In this document: one piece after another, positions 42,189 to 50,207 of the stretch | Layout: each line of letters starts with the position of its first letter | Numbering within the stretch: the stretch's first letter is position 1 | Program-made: the position numbers and the translations under genes | Notes under the pieces: model-generated | The model's database searches: none | Told to the model about the DNA's origin: nothing | Seen by the model: the letters and a program-made list of their open reading frames with translations, nothing else | NCBI GenBank assembly: GCA_028287185.1 | Contig: JAQBQD010000082.1 | Span: 1 to 54,908, forward strand | Direction: 5' to 3' | DNA: 54,908 bases | Source of the DNA: Gemmatimonadota bacterium | Lineage (GTDB): Bacteria; Gemmatimonadota; Gemmatimonadetes; Longimicrobiales; Longimicrobiaceae

Positions 42189-43061
42189 TCAGCCCTTCGG
42201 CCTGGGCTTCTTCCGTGGCGCGGCGGCCTTGCGGGCACGTCCCCGCGGCTGGCAGCACGGGCAGAAGAAGGTCGCGCGCCCGGCCTGCACGATGCGCCGG
42301 ACGGGATCCCCGCAGACGGTGCAGGGCTGGCCCTCGCGGTCGTACACCTTGAGCCGCAGGGCGAACTCGCCGCGCTCGCCGCTGGCGTCGCGGTAGTCCA
42401 GGAAGGTGGTGCCTCGGAAGTCGATGGCCTCGCGGAGGACGTCCTGCACGCCCTTGCGCAGCCGGCCCAGCTCGGCGTCCGTCAGCGCGTCCGCCGGCTT
42501 TCGGGGGTCGATGCGGGCGCGGAACAGGGCCTCGCTGGCGTAGATGTTCCCCACGCCCACCACGCGGCGCTGGTCCATCAGCCAGGTCTTCACCTCCACC
42601 CGCGAGCGCGCGGCGAGGTCGCGGAGGTGGGCGACGGTGAACCCGTCCGAGAGCGGTTCCACGCCCAGCTCGCCTTCCCACTTCTCCCACGCCTCCCGCG
42701 TGCTGCGCCACAGCCGTCCGAAGCGCCGCACGTCGTGGTACCGCAGCTCGCGCCCGTCGCGCAGGTGCATCCGCACGCCCGTGTGCAGCGGCGGCTCGTC
42801 CGCGGGGTCCGTCACCATCAGCCGGCCCGTCATCCCCAGGTTCACCAGGAGCAGTCCGTCCCCGGCCAGGTCGATGACGATGTTCTTGGCGCGCCGGGTG
42901 ACGGACCCGATCTCGCGCCCCTCCAGGGCCCGGGCGAACGCGTCCGCCGGCTCCTCCTCGATCAGGTCCGGCCGCAGCACCTCCACCCGGTCGATGCGCG
43001 CGCCCGGCAGCATGCGGGCCAGGTCGCGGACGATGGTCTCCACCTCGGGAAGCTCAGGCAC
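42189..43061 (-). CDS. mutM: formamidopyrimidine-DNA glycosylase
   Basis: Base-excision repair enzyme removing 8-oxoguanine and formamidopyrimidines and nicking the AP site. The 290-residue protein opens MPELPEVETIVRDLARML, giving the catalytic N-terminal Pro after Met removal and Glu at the third position of the protein. It has the Lys in RRAKNIVIDLAG, the helix-two-turn-helix region DQRRVVGVGNIYASEALF, and the C-terminal zinc finger CTVCG...RATFFCPCCQPRG. The end is a basic tail (RARKAAAPRKKPRPKG) not usual in short Fpg. The GTG start at 43061 overlaps the purD stop by 8 bases, so expression is coupled to purD. Confidence 0.95.
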   Translation of the reverse strand: MPELPEVETIVRDLARMLPGARIDRVEVLRPDLIEEEPADAFARALEGREIGSVTRRAKNIVIDLAGDGLLLVNLGMTGRLMVTDPADEPPLHTGVRMHLRDGRELRYHDVRRFGRLWRSTREAWEKWEGELGVEPLSDGFTVAHLRDLAARSRVEVKTWLMDQRRVVGVGNIYASEALFRARIDPRKPADALTDAELGRLRKGVQDVLREAIDFRGTTFLDYRDASGERGEFALRLKVYDREGQPCTVCGDPVRRIVQAGRATFFCPCCQPRGRARKAAAPRKKPRPKG

Positions 43062-44346
43062 CGTGCACCTCCGCCCGCTCGATCTCGCGCCAGCCGACGT
43101 CGCCGCGGAAGTGGCGGCCGGCGAAGCGGATGCCCTCCGCCGCGCGGCGGCTGCGCGCGGCCGCTTCGCGCACGGTGGGCGCCAGCGCCGTCACCGCCGC
43201 GACGCGCCCGCCGGCGGTGAGCAGCACCCCGTCCTCGTCGCGCGTGCCCGCGTGGAAGACGATAACATCGCCCCCGCTTCCGATCGCGGCGTCGATCTCC
43301 ACCGGCAGGCCCGTCCTGTAGTCGCCCGGGTATCCGCCCGAGGCGAGCACGGTGGCCACCGCGGCGCCCGGCTTCCACTCGAGCGCCATCCCCTCGATGC
43401 TCTCCCCGCGCGCGACGGCAAGGAGCGGATCGAGCAGCGACGAGGCCATCAGCGGAAGCACCACCTGTGTCTCGGGGTCGCCGAAGCGGCAGTTGAACTC
43501 CACCACCTTCGGCCCCTCCTCCGTCAGCATCAGCCCGGCGTAGAGCAGCCCGCGGAAGGGGCGGCCCTCCTCCTCCATCGCCGCGACCGTGGGAAGCAGG
43601 ATCTGCTCCGTCACCCGCGCCATCAGCTCCGGCGTGGCCAGGGAGACGGGGGCGTACGCGCCCATGCCGCCCGTGTTGGGCCCGGTTTCGCCCTCGCCCA
43701 CGCGCTTGTGGTCCTGCGCGGGCAGCATGGGAAGGACGTGGCGCCCGTCCGTCAGCGCGAACACGGACAGCTCCTCGCCGCGCATGAGATCCTCCACCAC
43801 CACCTCGCGCCCCGCGACACCGAACGCGTGGCCGCCCAGCATCTCGCGCACCGCCGCCACCGCCTGCTCCGTCGTCTCGCAGATCACCACGCCCTTGCCG
43901 GCGGCCAGCCCCGACGCCTTCACGACGAGCGGGCCGCCGTGCTCGCGCACCCAGCTTTCCGCGGCGCCCGCCTTGTCGAAGCAGCGGTAGGCGGCGGTGG
44001 GAATGCCGTGGCGCTGCATGAGCCCCTTCGCGAAGGCCTTGCTGCTCTCGATCTCGGCCGCGGCCTGCGTGGGGCCAAAGACGGGTAGCCGGCGCCCGGC
44101 GAAGTGGTCCACGATGCCCGCCGCCAGCGGCGCCTCCGGGCCGACGACGGTGAGGTCCACGGCCTCCCTCTCCACCCACCCGGCCAGCGCCTGGATCTCG
44201 CCCGCGTCCAGCGGCAGCGCGGTGGCCAGCGCGCCCGTGCCGCCGTTGCCGCGGGTGATGAACAGCTCGGCGTCCGGCGCGTCCTGCCTCAGCTTCCAGA
44301 GGAGCGCGTGCTCGCGCCCCCCGTTGCCCACGATGAGGATCTTCAA
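43054..44346 (-). CDS. purD: phosphoribosylamine--glycine ligase
   Basis: Second step of de novo purine synthesis: joins 5-phosphoribosylamine and glycine with ATP to form GAR. The 430-residue protein has the standard length and ATP-grasp architecture: MKILIVGNGGREHALLWKL at the start, VVGPEAPLAAGIVDHF, VVKASGLAAGKGVV (ATP lid), the loop MPMLPAQDHKRVGEGETGPNTGGMGAYAP, and FNCRFGDPETQVVLP (metal and ATP ligands). The start is TTG at 44346, set by the conserved N-terminus. A clear promoter lies at 44388-44416, and fpg follows with an overlap. Confidence 0.96.
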   Translation of the reverse strand: MKILIVGNGGREHALLWKLRQDAPDAELFITRGNGGTGALATALPLDAGEIQALAGWVEREAVDLTVVGPEAPLAAGIVDHFAGRRLPVFGPTQAAAEIESSKAFAKGLMQRHGIPTAAYRCFDKAGAAESWVREHGGPLVVKASGLAAGKGVVICETTEQAVAAVREMLGGHAFGVAGREVVVEDLMRGEELSVFALTDGRHVLPMLPAQDHKRVGEGETGPNTGGMGAYAPVSLATPELMARVTEQILLPTVAAMEEEGRPFRGLLYAGLMLTEEGPKVVEFNCRFGDPETQVVLPLMASSLLDPLLAVARGESIEGMALEWKPGAAVATVLASGGYPGDYRTGLPVEIDAAIGSGGDVIVFHAGTRDEDGVLLTAGGRVAAVTALAPTVREAAARSRRAAEGIRFAGRHFRGDVGWREIERAEVHGA

Positions 44347-44387
44347 CGTTCGCTCGCGGTGTCGGTCGGCGGGCCGGGAAGGGGATG

Positions 44388-44416
44388 ATGATAGCGCGCC
44401 GCGGGTGGCGGATCAA
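44388..44416 (-). promoter_or_regulatory. sigma-70-type promoter for purD-fpg
   Basis: On the minus strand, -35 TTGATC (complement of 44411-44416), a 17-base spacer and -10 TATCAT (complement of 44388-44393), about 40 bases before the TTG start. Confidence 0.7.
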
Positions 44417-44451
44417 ATCGGACGCGGCCTTCTCCGGTGTTCGATGAAGTA

Positions 44452-44489
44452 TCGCAAAAGAAACAGGCCTCCCCCGCGTGGGGGAGGCC
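44452..44489 (-). terminator. rho-independent terminator after the DUF3011 gene
   Basis: A perfect 10-bp stem GGCCTCCCCC / GGGGGAGGCC (44466-44475 with 44480-44489), loop GCGT, followed on the minus strand by TGTTTCTTTTG. This is the most textbook terminator in the window. Confidence 0.9.
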
Positions 44490-44542
44490 CGTTCCGTCGT
44501 ACCCTGCCGCCAGCGCGTCGTGCGCCGGCCGGCGCGAGGGTG

Positions 44543-45133
44543 CTAGCGGTTGCGGATGATGGTGACGAGGCGGTTGGCCTCCACCAGGCAGGTGCCGGTC
44601 TCGCCGCGCGAGCTCTGCCAGTTGACCACGTACGCGCTGTTGCGCCCGTTCCACGCGGCGTCCGAGACGCGCACGCTTCCGCCGCGCCTGCTCGCCACAC
44701 GGTCGCGGCAGAGCGACGACGCTTCGTTCGTGGAGATGTTGTTGCGCACGTCGTTGCGGCGGTCCAGGGTCGCGTTGCCGCGGCCGTTGTTGCCGCGGCC
44801 GTTGTTCCAGCGGCCGTTGTTCGCGTTGTTGTTGCCGTTGTTGCCCCAGCGGCCGTTGTTGCCGTTGACGCCCGTCACGAAGTCGGCGCGGCACCCGTTG
44901 GAAACCCAGATGCCGCCGCGGCCGGTGCCCCAGGTGCGGCCCTGCACGCACGAGTTGCTGCTGAGCTGCCGGCTGAGCTGCACGCCGCCGCGGATGTCCG
45001 CGTTGCAGTACGCGCGATCGTAGCCGTGCGACTCGCACCGCACCGTCTGCTGCGCGGCCGCGCCGGAGGGGGCGGCGGCACAGAGGGCCACGGCTCCGAA
45101 GGCCGGCAGGGCAAGGCGAAGGATCGTTCTCAT
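44543..45133 (-). CDS. secreted DUF3011-type protein with Asn/Gly repeats
   Basis: A 196-residue exported protein from ATG 45133. Signal peptide MRTILRLALPAFGAVALCAAAPSGAAAQQ. The next 60 residues match the DUF3011 pattern: VRCESHGYDRAYCNADI, SRQLSSNSCVQGRTWG, and GIWVSNGCRADF, with four conserved cysteines likely forming disulfides. A low-complexity stretch of Asn-Asn-Gly-Arg repeats (NGNNGRWGNNGNNNANNGRW) follows. Then comes a compact C-terminal part with VRVSDAAWNGRNSAYVVNWQSSRGETGTCLVEANRLVTIIRN, resembling a second small domain. Its function is unknown; it is probably periplasmic or surface. It is transcribed alone and ends at a strong terminator. Confidence 0.82.
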   Translation of the reverse strand: MRTILRLALPAFGAVALCAAAPSGAAAQQTVRCESHGYDRAYCNADIRGGVQLSRQLSSNSCVQGRTWGTGRGGIWVSNGCRADFVTGVNGNNGRWGNNGNNNANNGRWNNGRGNNGRGNATLDRRNDVRNNISTNEASSLCRDRVASRRGGSVRVSDAAWNGRNSAYVVNWQSSRGETGTCLVEANRLVTIIRNR

Positions 45134-45507
45134 GGTCGATCTCCTGATCTGCGGTTCAACACGCTCCCGAAGCAGCTTCGGGGCTCGTCGTTCGGGATGC
45201 CGGAGAAGCGAGAGGCGTGCCACACGCAGGACCGTTGGGGATGACTGGATCGTAATGCCGGGCATACGCTTGCGTGCGTGCGCCGGAGTCCGCGGAAACG
45301 CTGGCGTCGCGGGGTGTCCACGAACGTCGCGATCCCCCGCGCACCGCGGTTTCGGCGGACGGACGCGAAGGGTCGAGGTCCCGGGATCGACCGTCCGAGA
45401 GGACAGCGGGCGGCCTGCTGCGGGTGCGGTCGACGGACTCGGCGGAGACGACGATCGAGCGAAGGAGAGGGGAGGCCTTGCCGGAAACGGCTTCCACGGG
45501 CGGAGAC
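45134..45507. other. intergenic region upstream of the DUF3011 gene
   Basis: Part of a 438-base gap between two minus-strand genes. It holds a short hairpin (CCCGAAGC/GCTTCGGG near 45171) in the DUF3011 leader and no recognisable gene. Confidence 0.4.
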
Positions 45508-45551
45508 GAGACGACGAAGGGTGCCTCGCGCGAGGCACCCTTCGTCGTCTC
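45508..45551. terminator. 44-bp perfect palindrome, terminator after the cystathionine gamma-synthase gene
   Basis: Arms 45508-45529 and 45530-45551 are exact complements, 22 bp each without a loop; in RNA the centre GCGC would form the turn. It starts GAGACGACGAAGG and lies 20 bases after the gene stop. It should end transcription from either side. Confidence 0.75.
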
Positions 45552-45571
45552 GTCCGTGACCGGCCGAAGGC

Positions 45572-46738
45572 TCAGAGCTTCGCGAGCGCCTGGTCCAGGT
45601 CGGCGATCAGGTCGTCGCAGTCCTCCACGCCGCAGGACAGGCGCACCAGGCCGTCGCTGAGGCCCATCTCGGCGCGCGTGGCGGCCGGGATGGAGGCGTG
45701 CGTCATGCTGGCGGGGTGGCCGGCCAGGCTTTCCACGCCGCCCAGCGACTCGGCGAGCGCGAAGATCCGCAGGGCGTCGGACACCTTCTTGGCGTTGTCC
45801 CACGATCCCGTCTCGATGCTGATCATTCCCGTGAAGCCGCGCATCTGCCGCTTCGCCAGCTCGTGCTGCGGGTGCGAGGCCAGGCCCGGGTAGTAGACGC
45901 GCTGCACCTTGGGGTGGGTCTCCAGCCACTCGGCGATGCGCTGGCCGTTGGCGTTGTGCGCCTGCATGCGCAGGTGAAGCGTCTTGGTGCCCCGCAGCGC
46001 CAGCCAGCAGTCCCACGGCCCGGGGACGGCGCCGGCGGCGTTCTGCAGGAAGCGAAGCTGCTCGTGCATCTCGTCGTTGGAGGTGAGCACCAGGCCGCCC
46101 ACCATGTCGGAGTGGCCGTTGACGTACTTGGTCGTGCTGTGGATCACCAGATCGGCCCCCAGCTCCAGCGGGCGCTGGTTGTACGGCGAGGCGAAGGTGT
46201 TGTCCACGCTCAGCCACGCGCCCGCATCGTGCGCGACGGCGGCGGCCGCGGCGATGTCGGAGAGCTGCATCATGGGGTTGGTGGGCGTCTCCAGGTGGAT
46301 CATGCGGGTGCTGGGCCGCACGGCCGCGCGCACGGCGTCCAGGTCGCCGCTGTCCACGAAGGTGAAGTCGATGCCCTGCCGCGCGATCACCTTCGCGAAC
46401 AGCCGGTAGGTGCCGCCGTACACGCCCTCGCCGCACACCACGTGGTCACCGGCGGAGAAGAGCTTCGTCACGGTGTCCGTGGCCGCCAGCCCCGACGCGA
46501 ACGCAAGCCCGTGCGTGGCCCCCTCCAGCGCCGCCACGTTGCCCTCCAGCGCCGCGCGCGTGGGATTGTGGGTGCGGGCGTACTCGTATCCCAGGTGGCG
46601 GCCCAGCTCGGGCTGCACGTAGGTGCTGGTCTGGTACACGGGCGCCATGATGGCCCCCGTGGTGGGGTCGGGCCGCTGCCCCGCGTGCACGGCCAGGGTG
46701 CCGAAGTGGAGATCGGCGTGGTCTTCCGGGTTCTTCAT
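45572..46738 (-). CDS. metB: cystathionine gamma-synthase/lyase-type PLP enzyme
   Basis: A 388-residue member of the Cys/Met-metabolism PLP family (trans-sulfuration). The ATG at 46738 follows GAGGAAG. Family signs: FGTLAVHAGQRPDPTTGAIMAPVYQTSTY at the N-terminus, YEYARTHNPTRAALEGNVAALEGA, ASGLAATDT, VYGGTYRLF, HLETPTNPMMQL, VDNTFASPYNQRPLELGADLVIHSTTKYVNGHSD with PLP-binding Lys204, and the C-terminal SLGGVESLAGHPASMTHASIP. The sequence cannot by itself distinguish cystathionine gamma-synthase (methionine synthesis) from gamma-lyase; the symbol is tentative. It is divergent from an Lrp/AsnC regulator, the likely regulator of this gene. Confidence 0.88.
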   Translation of the reverse strand: MKNPEDHADLHFGTLAVHAGQRPDPTTGAIMAPVYQTSTYVQPELGRHLGYEYARTHNPTRAALEGNVAALEGATHGLAFASGLAATDTVTKLFSAGDHVVCGEGVYGGTYRLFAKVIARQGIDFTFVDSGDLDAVRAAVRPSTRMIHLETPTNPMMQLSDIAAAAAVAHDAGAWLSVDNTFASPYNQRPLELGADLVIHSTTKYVNGHSDMVGGLVLTSNDEMHEQLRFLQNAAGAVPGPWDCWLALRGTKTLHLRMQAHNANGQRIAEWLETHPKVQRVYYPGLASHPQHELAKRQMRGFTGMISIETGSWDNAKKVSDALRIFALAESLGGVESLAGHPASMTHASIPAATRAEMGLSDGLVRLSCGVEDCDDLIADLDQALAKL

Positions 46739-46874
46739 CGGCTTCCTCAGGGGTGGGGTCTGCGCGTGGCCCGAGCCGGGGGCGACAGAATAGCCCGCGC
46801 CCGGCCGCGGCAGCAAGATCCGGGACGCGGCCGTTCGGCGCGGTGCCCAGATTGCGGAACGAACGTCGGCGCGT

Positions 46875-46896
46875 TCATCTTCTGACCGAAAGATGA
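46875..46896. promoter_or_regulatory. inverted repeat, candidate Lrp/AsnC operator
   Basis: TCATCTT (46875-46881), 8-base spacer, AAGATGA (46890-46896): a perfect 7-bp dyad ending four bases before the -35 box of the Lrp-type gene. It lies between two divergent genes. Confidence 0.45.
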
Positions 46897-46899
46897 TCG

Positions 46900-46928
46900 T
46901 TGACAGACGGGAATGCAAGGCATACGTT
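46900..46928 (+). promoter_or_regulatory. sigma-70-type promoter for the Lrp/AsnC-type gene
   Basis: Consensus -35 TTGACA (46900-46905), 17-base spacer, -10 TACGTT (46923-46928), 24 bases before the ATG. Confidence 0.75.
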
Positions 46929-46951
46929 CTGAACAACGGAGGGAACGCAGA

Positions 46952-47431
46952 ATGATCGACGACATCGACGACCGGATCCTGACGATCCTGCAGGAGAACG
47001 CCCGGGTATCCAACGCCGAGATCGCGCGGCAGGTGGGCATGGCGCCGTCGGCCATCCTGGAGCGCATCCGCAAGCTGGAGGAGCGCGGGGTGATCGAGGG
47101 GTACGTGGCGCGCGTGAACCCCGAGGCGTACGGCCTGTGGCTCACGGCCTACGTGTTCGTGCGGGCGGACGAGCGCGCGGGGGCGACGGCCACGGCGCAG
47201 CGGCTGGCCCAGATCGCGGAGGTGCAGGAGGTGCACCACGTGGCGGGCGAGGACTGCTTCCTGGTGAAGGTGCGGGCGGGCGGCACGCGGGCGCTGGGCG
47301 AGCTGCTGCGGGAGAAGTTCGGCGAGATCGACACCATCCGCTCCACGCGCAGCACCATCGTGCTGGACACCATCAAGGACACCTGGATCGTGCCGGCGGG
47401 CGCGTGGAGGGAGGCGCAGGATGAAGGCTGA
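46952..47431 (+). CDS. Lrp/AsnC family transcriptional regulator
   Basis: A 159-residue feast/famine regulator. The ATG at 46952 follows GGAGGG. The N-terminal winged helix (IDDIDDRILTILQENARVSNAEIARQVGMAPSAILERIRKLEERGVIEGY) is followed by the RAM/AsnC ligand domain with LTAYVFVRAD, VQEVHHVAGEDCFLVKVRAGG and IDTIRSTRSTIVLDTIKDTW. Such proteins bind amino acids and regulate their metabolism and transport. It is divergent from the metB-type gene and overlaps the EamA exporter downstream by 11 bases, so it likely controls both, a common Lrp-exporter arrangement. Confidence 0.95.
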   Translation: MIDDIDDRILTILQENARVSNAEIARQVGMAPSAILERIRKLEERGVIEGYVARVNPEAYGLWLTAYVFVRADERAGATATAQRLAQIAEVQEVHHVAGEDCFLVKVRAGGTRALGELLREKFGEIDTIRSTRSTIVLDTIKDTWIVPAGAWREAQDEG

Positions 47432-48524
47432 CGCGAGCGGCGGCACCCGTCCGGGCCTGGCGAAGCTGCTCTTCGCCTTCGCCTGCGTCTACGTCATCTG
47501 GGGATCGACGTACCTGGCCATCCGCCTGGCCATCGACACGCTTCCGCCTATGGCGATGGCGGGCGCCCGCTTCCTCACCGCGGGCGGCCTGATGTACGCC
47601 TTCCTGCGCCTGCGCGGCGAGGCGCGCCCCTCGCTGCGGCACTGGCGCTCGGGCGCCGTCATCGGCGTGCTGCTCCTGGTGGGCGGCAACACGGCGGTGG
47701 TCTACGCCGAGAAGACGGTGCCCTCGGGGATCGTGGCACTGCTGGTGGCGATGGTGCCGCTGTGGATGGTGCTGATGGAGTGGCTGCGCCCCGGCGGCGG
47801 CGTGCGCCCCAGCGTCCGCACCTTCCTGGGCCTCGCCGTGGGACTCGTGGGGATGGTGATGCTGGTGGGGCCGGAGAGCTTCGTGGGCGGGAAGGGCGGG
47901 GTGAGCCTGGCGGGCGCGGGGATCGTGATCGTGGGGTCGATGTGCTGGGCGTTCGGCTCCATCTACGCCCGGCAGACGGAGCTGCCGACGAACCCGATGA
48001 TGACCACGGCGATGGAGATGTCGTCCGCCGGGGTGGTGCTGGCGCTGGGGTCGCTGGTGACGGGCGAGCTGGGGTCCATCCAGTGGGGCCAGGTGAGCGG
48101 AAAGTCGGTGCTGTCGCTGGCCTACCTGATCGTGTTCGGGTCGCTGGTGGCGTTCAGCGCCTACGTGTGGCTGCTGCGCGTCAGCACGCCCGCGCTCGTC
48201 TCCACCTACGCGTACGTGAACCCGGTGGTGGCCGTCTTCCTGGGATGGCTGGTGCTGGGCGAGCCCATCACCACGCGAATGCTGGTCGCCGCCGCCATCA
48301 TCATCGCGGCCGTCGTCATCATCACCACGGGCCGGAAGCCGGACGACGCGGCGAAGAAGCCGGCGGAGGGCGACGATCCGGCCGCGTATCCGGCGCCCCG
48401 CGCGAACGGGGCGGACCACGGGTCGATCGATGCGCGCTCCGCATCCGCCAGGCCGGATCGCGGAGGCATGAAGGCCGGGCGCGCGCATCGGCATTCACGC
48501 ACGGCGTCGGGCGGGCGGGAGTAG
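47421..48524 (+). CDS. EamA family (DMT superfamily) transporter
   Basis: A 367-residue inner-membrane transporter. The ATG at 47421 has GGAGGCGCAGG just before it and overlaps the regulator stop. Two EamA repeats give ten helices: the first begins KLLFAFACVYVIWGSTYLAIRLAIDTLPPMAMAGARFL, and the second runs AGAGIVIVGSMCWAFGSIYARQ to YAYVNPVVAVFLGWLVLGEPIT. DMT exporters of this kind (YdcZ/RhtA-like) expel amino acids or metabolites. The roughly 65-residue C-terminal tail (DDAAKKPAEGDDPAAYPAP and on) is hydrophilic, low in structure and cytoplasmic. The Lrp-type regulator upstream suggests an amino acid substrate. Confidence 0.92.
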   Translation: MKADASGGTRPGLAKLLFAFACVYVIWGSTYLAIRLAIDTLPPMAMAGARFLTAGGLMYAFLRLRGEARPSLRHWRSGAVIGVLLLVGGNTAVVYAEKTVPSGIVALLVAMVPLWMVLMEWLRPGGGVRPSVRTFLGLAVGLVGMVMLVGPESFVGGKGGVSLAGAGIVIVGSMCWAFGSIYARQTELPTNPMMTTAMEMSSAGVVLALGSLVTGELGSIQWGQVSGKSVLSLAYLIVFGSLVAFSAYVWLLRVSTPALVSTYAYVNPVVAVFLGWLVLGEPITTRMLVAAAIIIAAVVIITTGRKPDDAAKKPAEGDDPAAYPAPRANGADHGSIDARSASARPDRGGMKAGRAHRHSRTASGGRE

Positions 48525-48779
48525 GGGCACGCAGGAAATGGTGGAGGGGCCGGTCGATGGCCTCGCATGATCGTCTCCACCGAGAGGATTGCCGGCGGCG
48601 CGGGGAGGCGAGGGGAGCGCACGCGGCGGGAGATTCAGGCGAGACGGGCGTTTCCGCGGATGGCGGCGAAGCGTTGGCCGCCGTCGGGATTCGGCGGTGG
48701 AGGCGGAGGTCGGGGGATACGACACGCCGGGCCGGCGGAGGGTGCCGGAGATGGATGTCGGACCGGAAGCCCGGGCGCG

Positions 48780-50207
48780 TCAGTCGATGTCGATGCTGAT
48801 GTGGCCGGGCTGCTTGTAGGCGGCCAGGCAGTCGCGGCAGATCTGGCGGACGGCGTCCTCGTCCAGCTCGGCGCCGGGGGCGGGGACCACGGAGAGGGCG
48901 ATCTCGTTCTCCTTCGCGGCGTCGGGGATGGCGGTGACGACGGCGCGGAAGACGCGGGGATCCTCCTGCACCACGCGCTCCAGCTCGCGCGGGTAGATGT
49001 TGAAGCCGCTTCGGGTGAACATCTCCTTGATGCAGCCGCGGAAGCGGATGGAGCGGTCGCCGTCGGCCACGCCCAGGTCGCCCGTCCGCAGGGCGTTTCC
49101 GTGGAAGCCGGCGGGCTCGCGGCCGTCGGCGCCCACGTATCCCGCGAAGACGTTGTCGCCCTCCACGCAGATCTCGCCGACGTCCCCCGGCTCCACCTGC
49201 GCGCCCCCGGGGGCGCGCAGGGTCACGCCGACGCCGGGGAACGCGGTTCCCATGCTGCCGCGGCGGTTGGGCCGGTCGAAGTGGTTGAAGAGCGCCACCG
49301 GCGACGCCTCCGTCAGCCCGTATCCCTCGCGCAGCGGGATTCCGAACGCCTGTTCCCAGCGCTCCGCCACGTCCCCCACCAGCGGCGCGCCGCCGCAGAT
49401 GGCCAGCCGCAGCGCATGCGCCGGCACCTCGCGGCGCTCGGCCGCCGACAGGATGGCCCCGTACATGGCCGGCACGCCGCAGAGCACGGTGGCGCCGGAC
49501 GACTCCAGCAGGTCCAGCAGGCGCACGGGGTGGAAGCGCTCGACGGGGACCATGGCGGCGCCCTGCGCGAGCGCGGCGTTCATCGTCACCGTGAGCCCGA
49601 AGGCGTGGATGAGCGGCAGCAGCGTGACCACGCGGTCGCCGGGGCCGACCTGCATGGCCTCCGTCACCGACAGCAGGTTGGCCGCCAGGCTGCGGTGCGT
49701 GAGCCGCGCGCCCCGCGCCCAACCGTTCATGGCCGAGGTGTAGATGACCGCCGCCTCGTCCGCCCGCACGTCCTTCGCGGTCGGCGGGGAGTCGACCAGG
49801 GGCGCGGGGTCGCCGCCGCGCTCCATCTCGTCGGCCTGCTCTTCCAGCAGCACCACCTCCACGTCCGCCGGGGCGAGCGCGGCCAGCTCGCTCGTGGTGA
49901 CGAGCATGCGCGCACCGGAATCGGCCAGGTACTCGCCGACCTCGCGCGGCGAGTACAGCGGGTTCAGCAGCACGGCGCTCGCCCCGGCGTACAGGATGCC
50001 GTTGAACGCCGCCGGGAACGCCGGCACGTTCGGCAGCAGCAGCCCCACGCGCCCGCCGTCGACTCCGCGCTCCCGCAGCACGCGCGCGAAGCCCAGCGTC
50101 CGCCGCGCCAGGTCCGCGTACGTCCACGGCGTCGGGGCCAGCACCGCCGCGCGCTCCGGATCGCGCCGCGCGGCGTGGAACAGGAAGTCGGGCAGCGACG
50201 CGGGCAA
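48780..50207 (-). CDS. acyl-CoA ligase-like (AMP-binding superfamily) protein lacking key catalytic motifs
   Basis: A 475-residue member of the ANL superfamily. The start TTG at 50207 gives MPASLPDFLFHAARR; no better start exists. Overall fold markers are clear: WTYADLARRTLGFARVL, VGLLLPNVPAFPAAFNGILYAGA, LLPLIHAFGLTVTMNAAL, GVPAMYGAIL, ICGGAPL, GYGLTEASPVALFNHF (A5, 295-300), RTGDLG (A7, 374-379) and KEMFTRSGFNIYPRELE (A8). But the phosphate-binding A3 loop, normally YTSGTTGxPKG, reads YTSAMNGWARGARLTH (156-171). The A8 Arg is Cys (FRGCIKEM). The protein ends at YKQPGHISIDID with no A10 catalytic Lys (PxxxxGK). Adenylation therefore looks lost or radically changed. No partner gene adjoins it. 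Confidence 0.85.
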   Translation of the reverse strand: MPASLPDFLFHAARRDPERAAVLAPTPWTYADLARRTLGFARVLRERGVDGGRVGLLLPNVPAFPAAFNGILYAGASAVLLNPLYSPREVGEYLADSGARMLVTTSELAALAPADVEVVLLEEQADEMERGGDPAPLVDSPPTAKDVRADEAAVIYTSAMNGWARGARLTHRSLAANLLSVTEAMQVGPGDRVVTLLPLIHAFGLTVTMNAALAQGAAMVPVERFHPVRLLDLLESSGATVLCGVPAMYGAILSAAERREVPAHALRLAICGGAPLVGDVAERWEQAFGIPLREGYGLTEASPVALFNHFDRPNRRGSMGTAFPGVGVTLRAPGGAQVEPGDVGEICVEGDNVFAGYVGADGREPAGFHGNALRTGDLGVADGDRSIRFRGCIKEMFTRSGFNIYPRELERVVQEDPRVFRAVVTAIPDAAKENEIALSVVPAPGAELDEDAVRQICRDCLAAYKQPGHISIDID

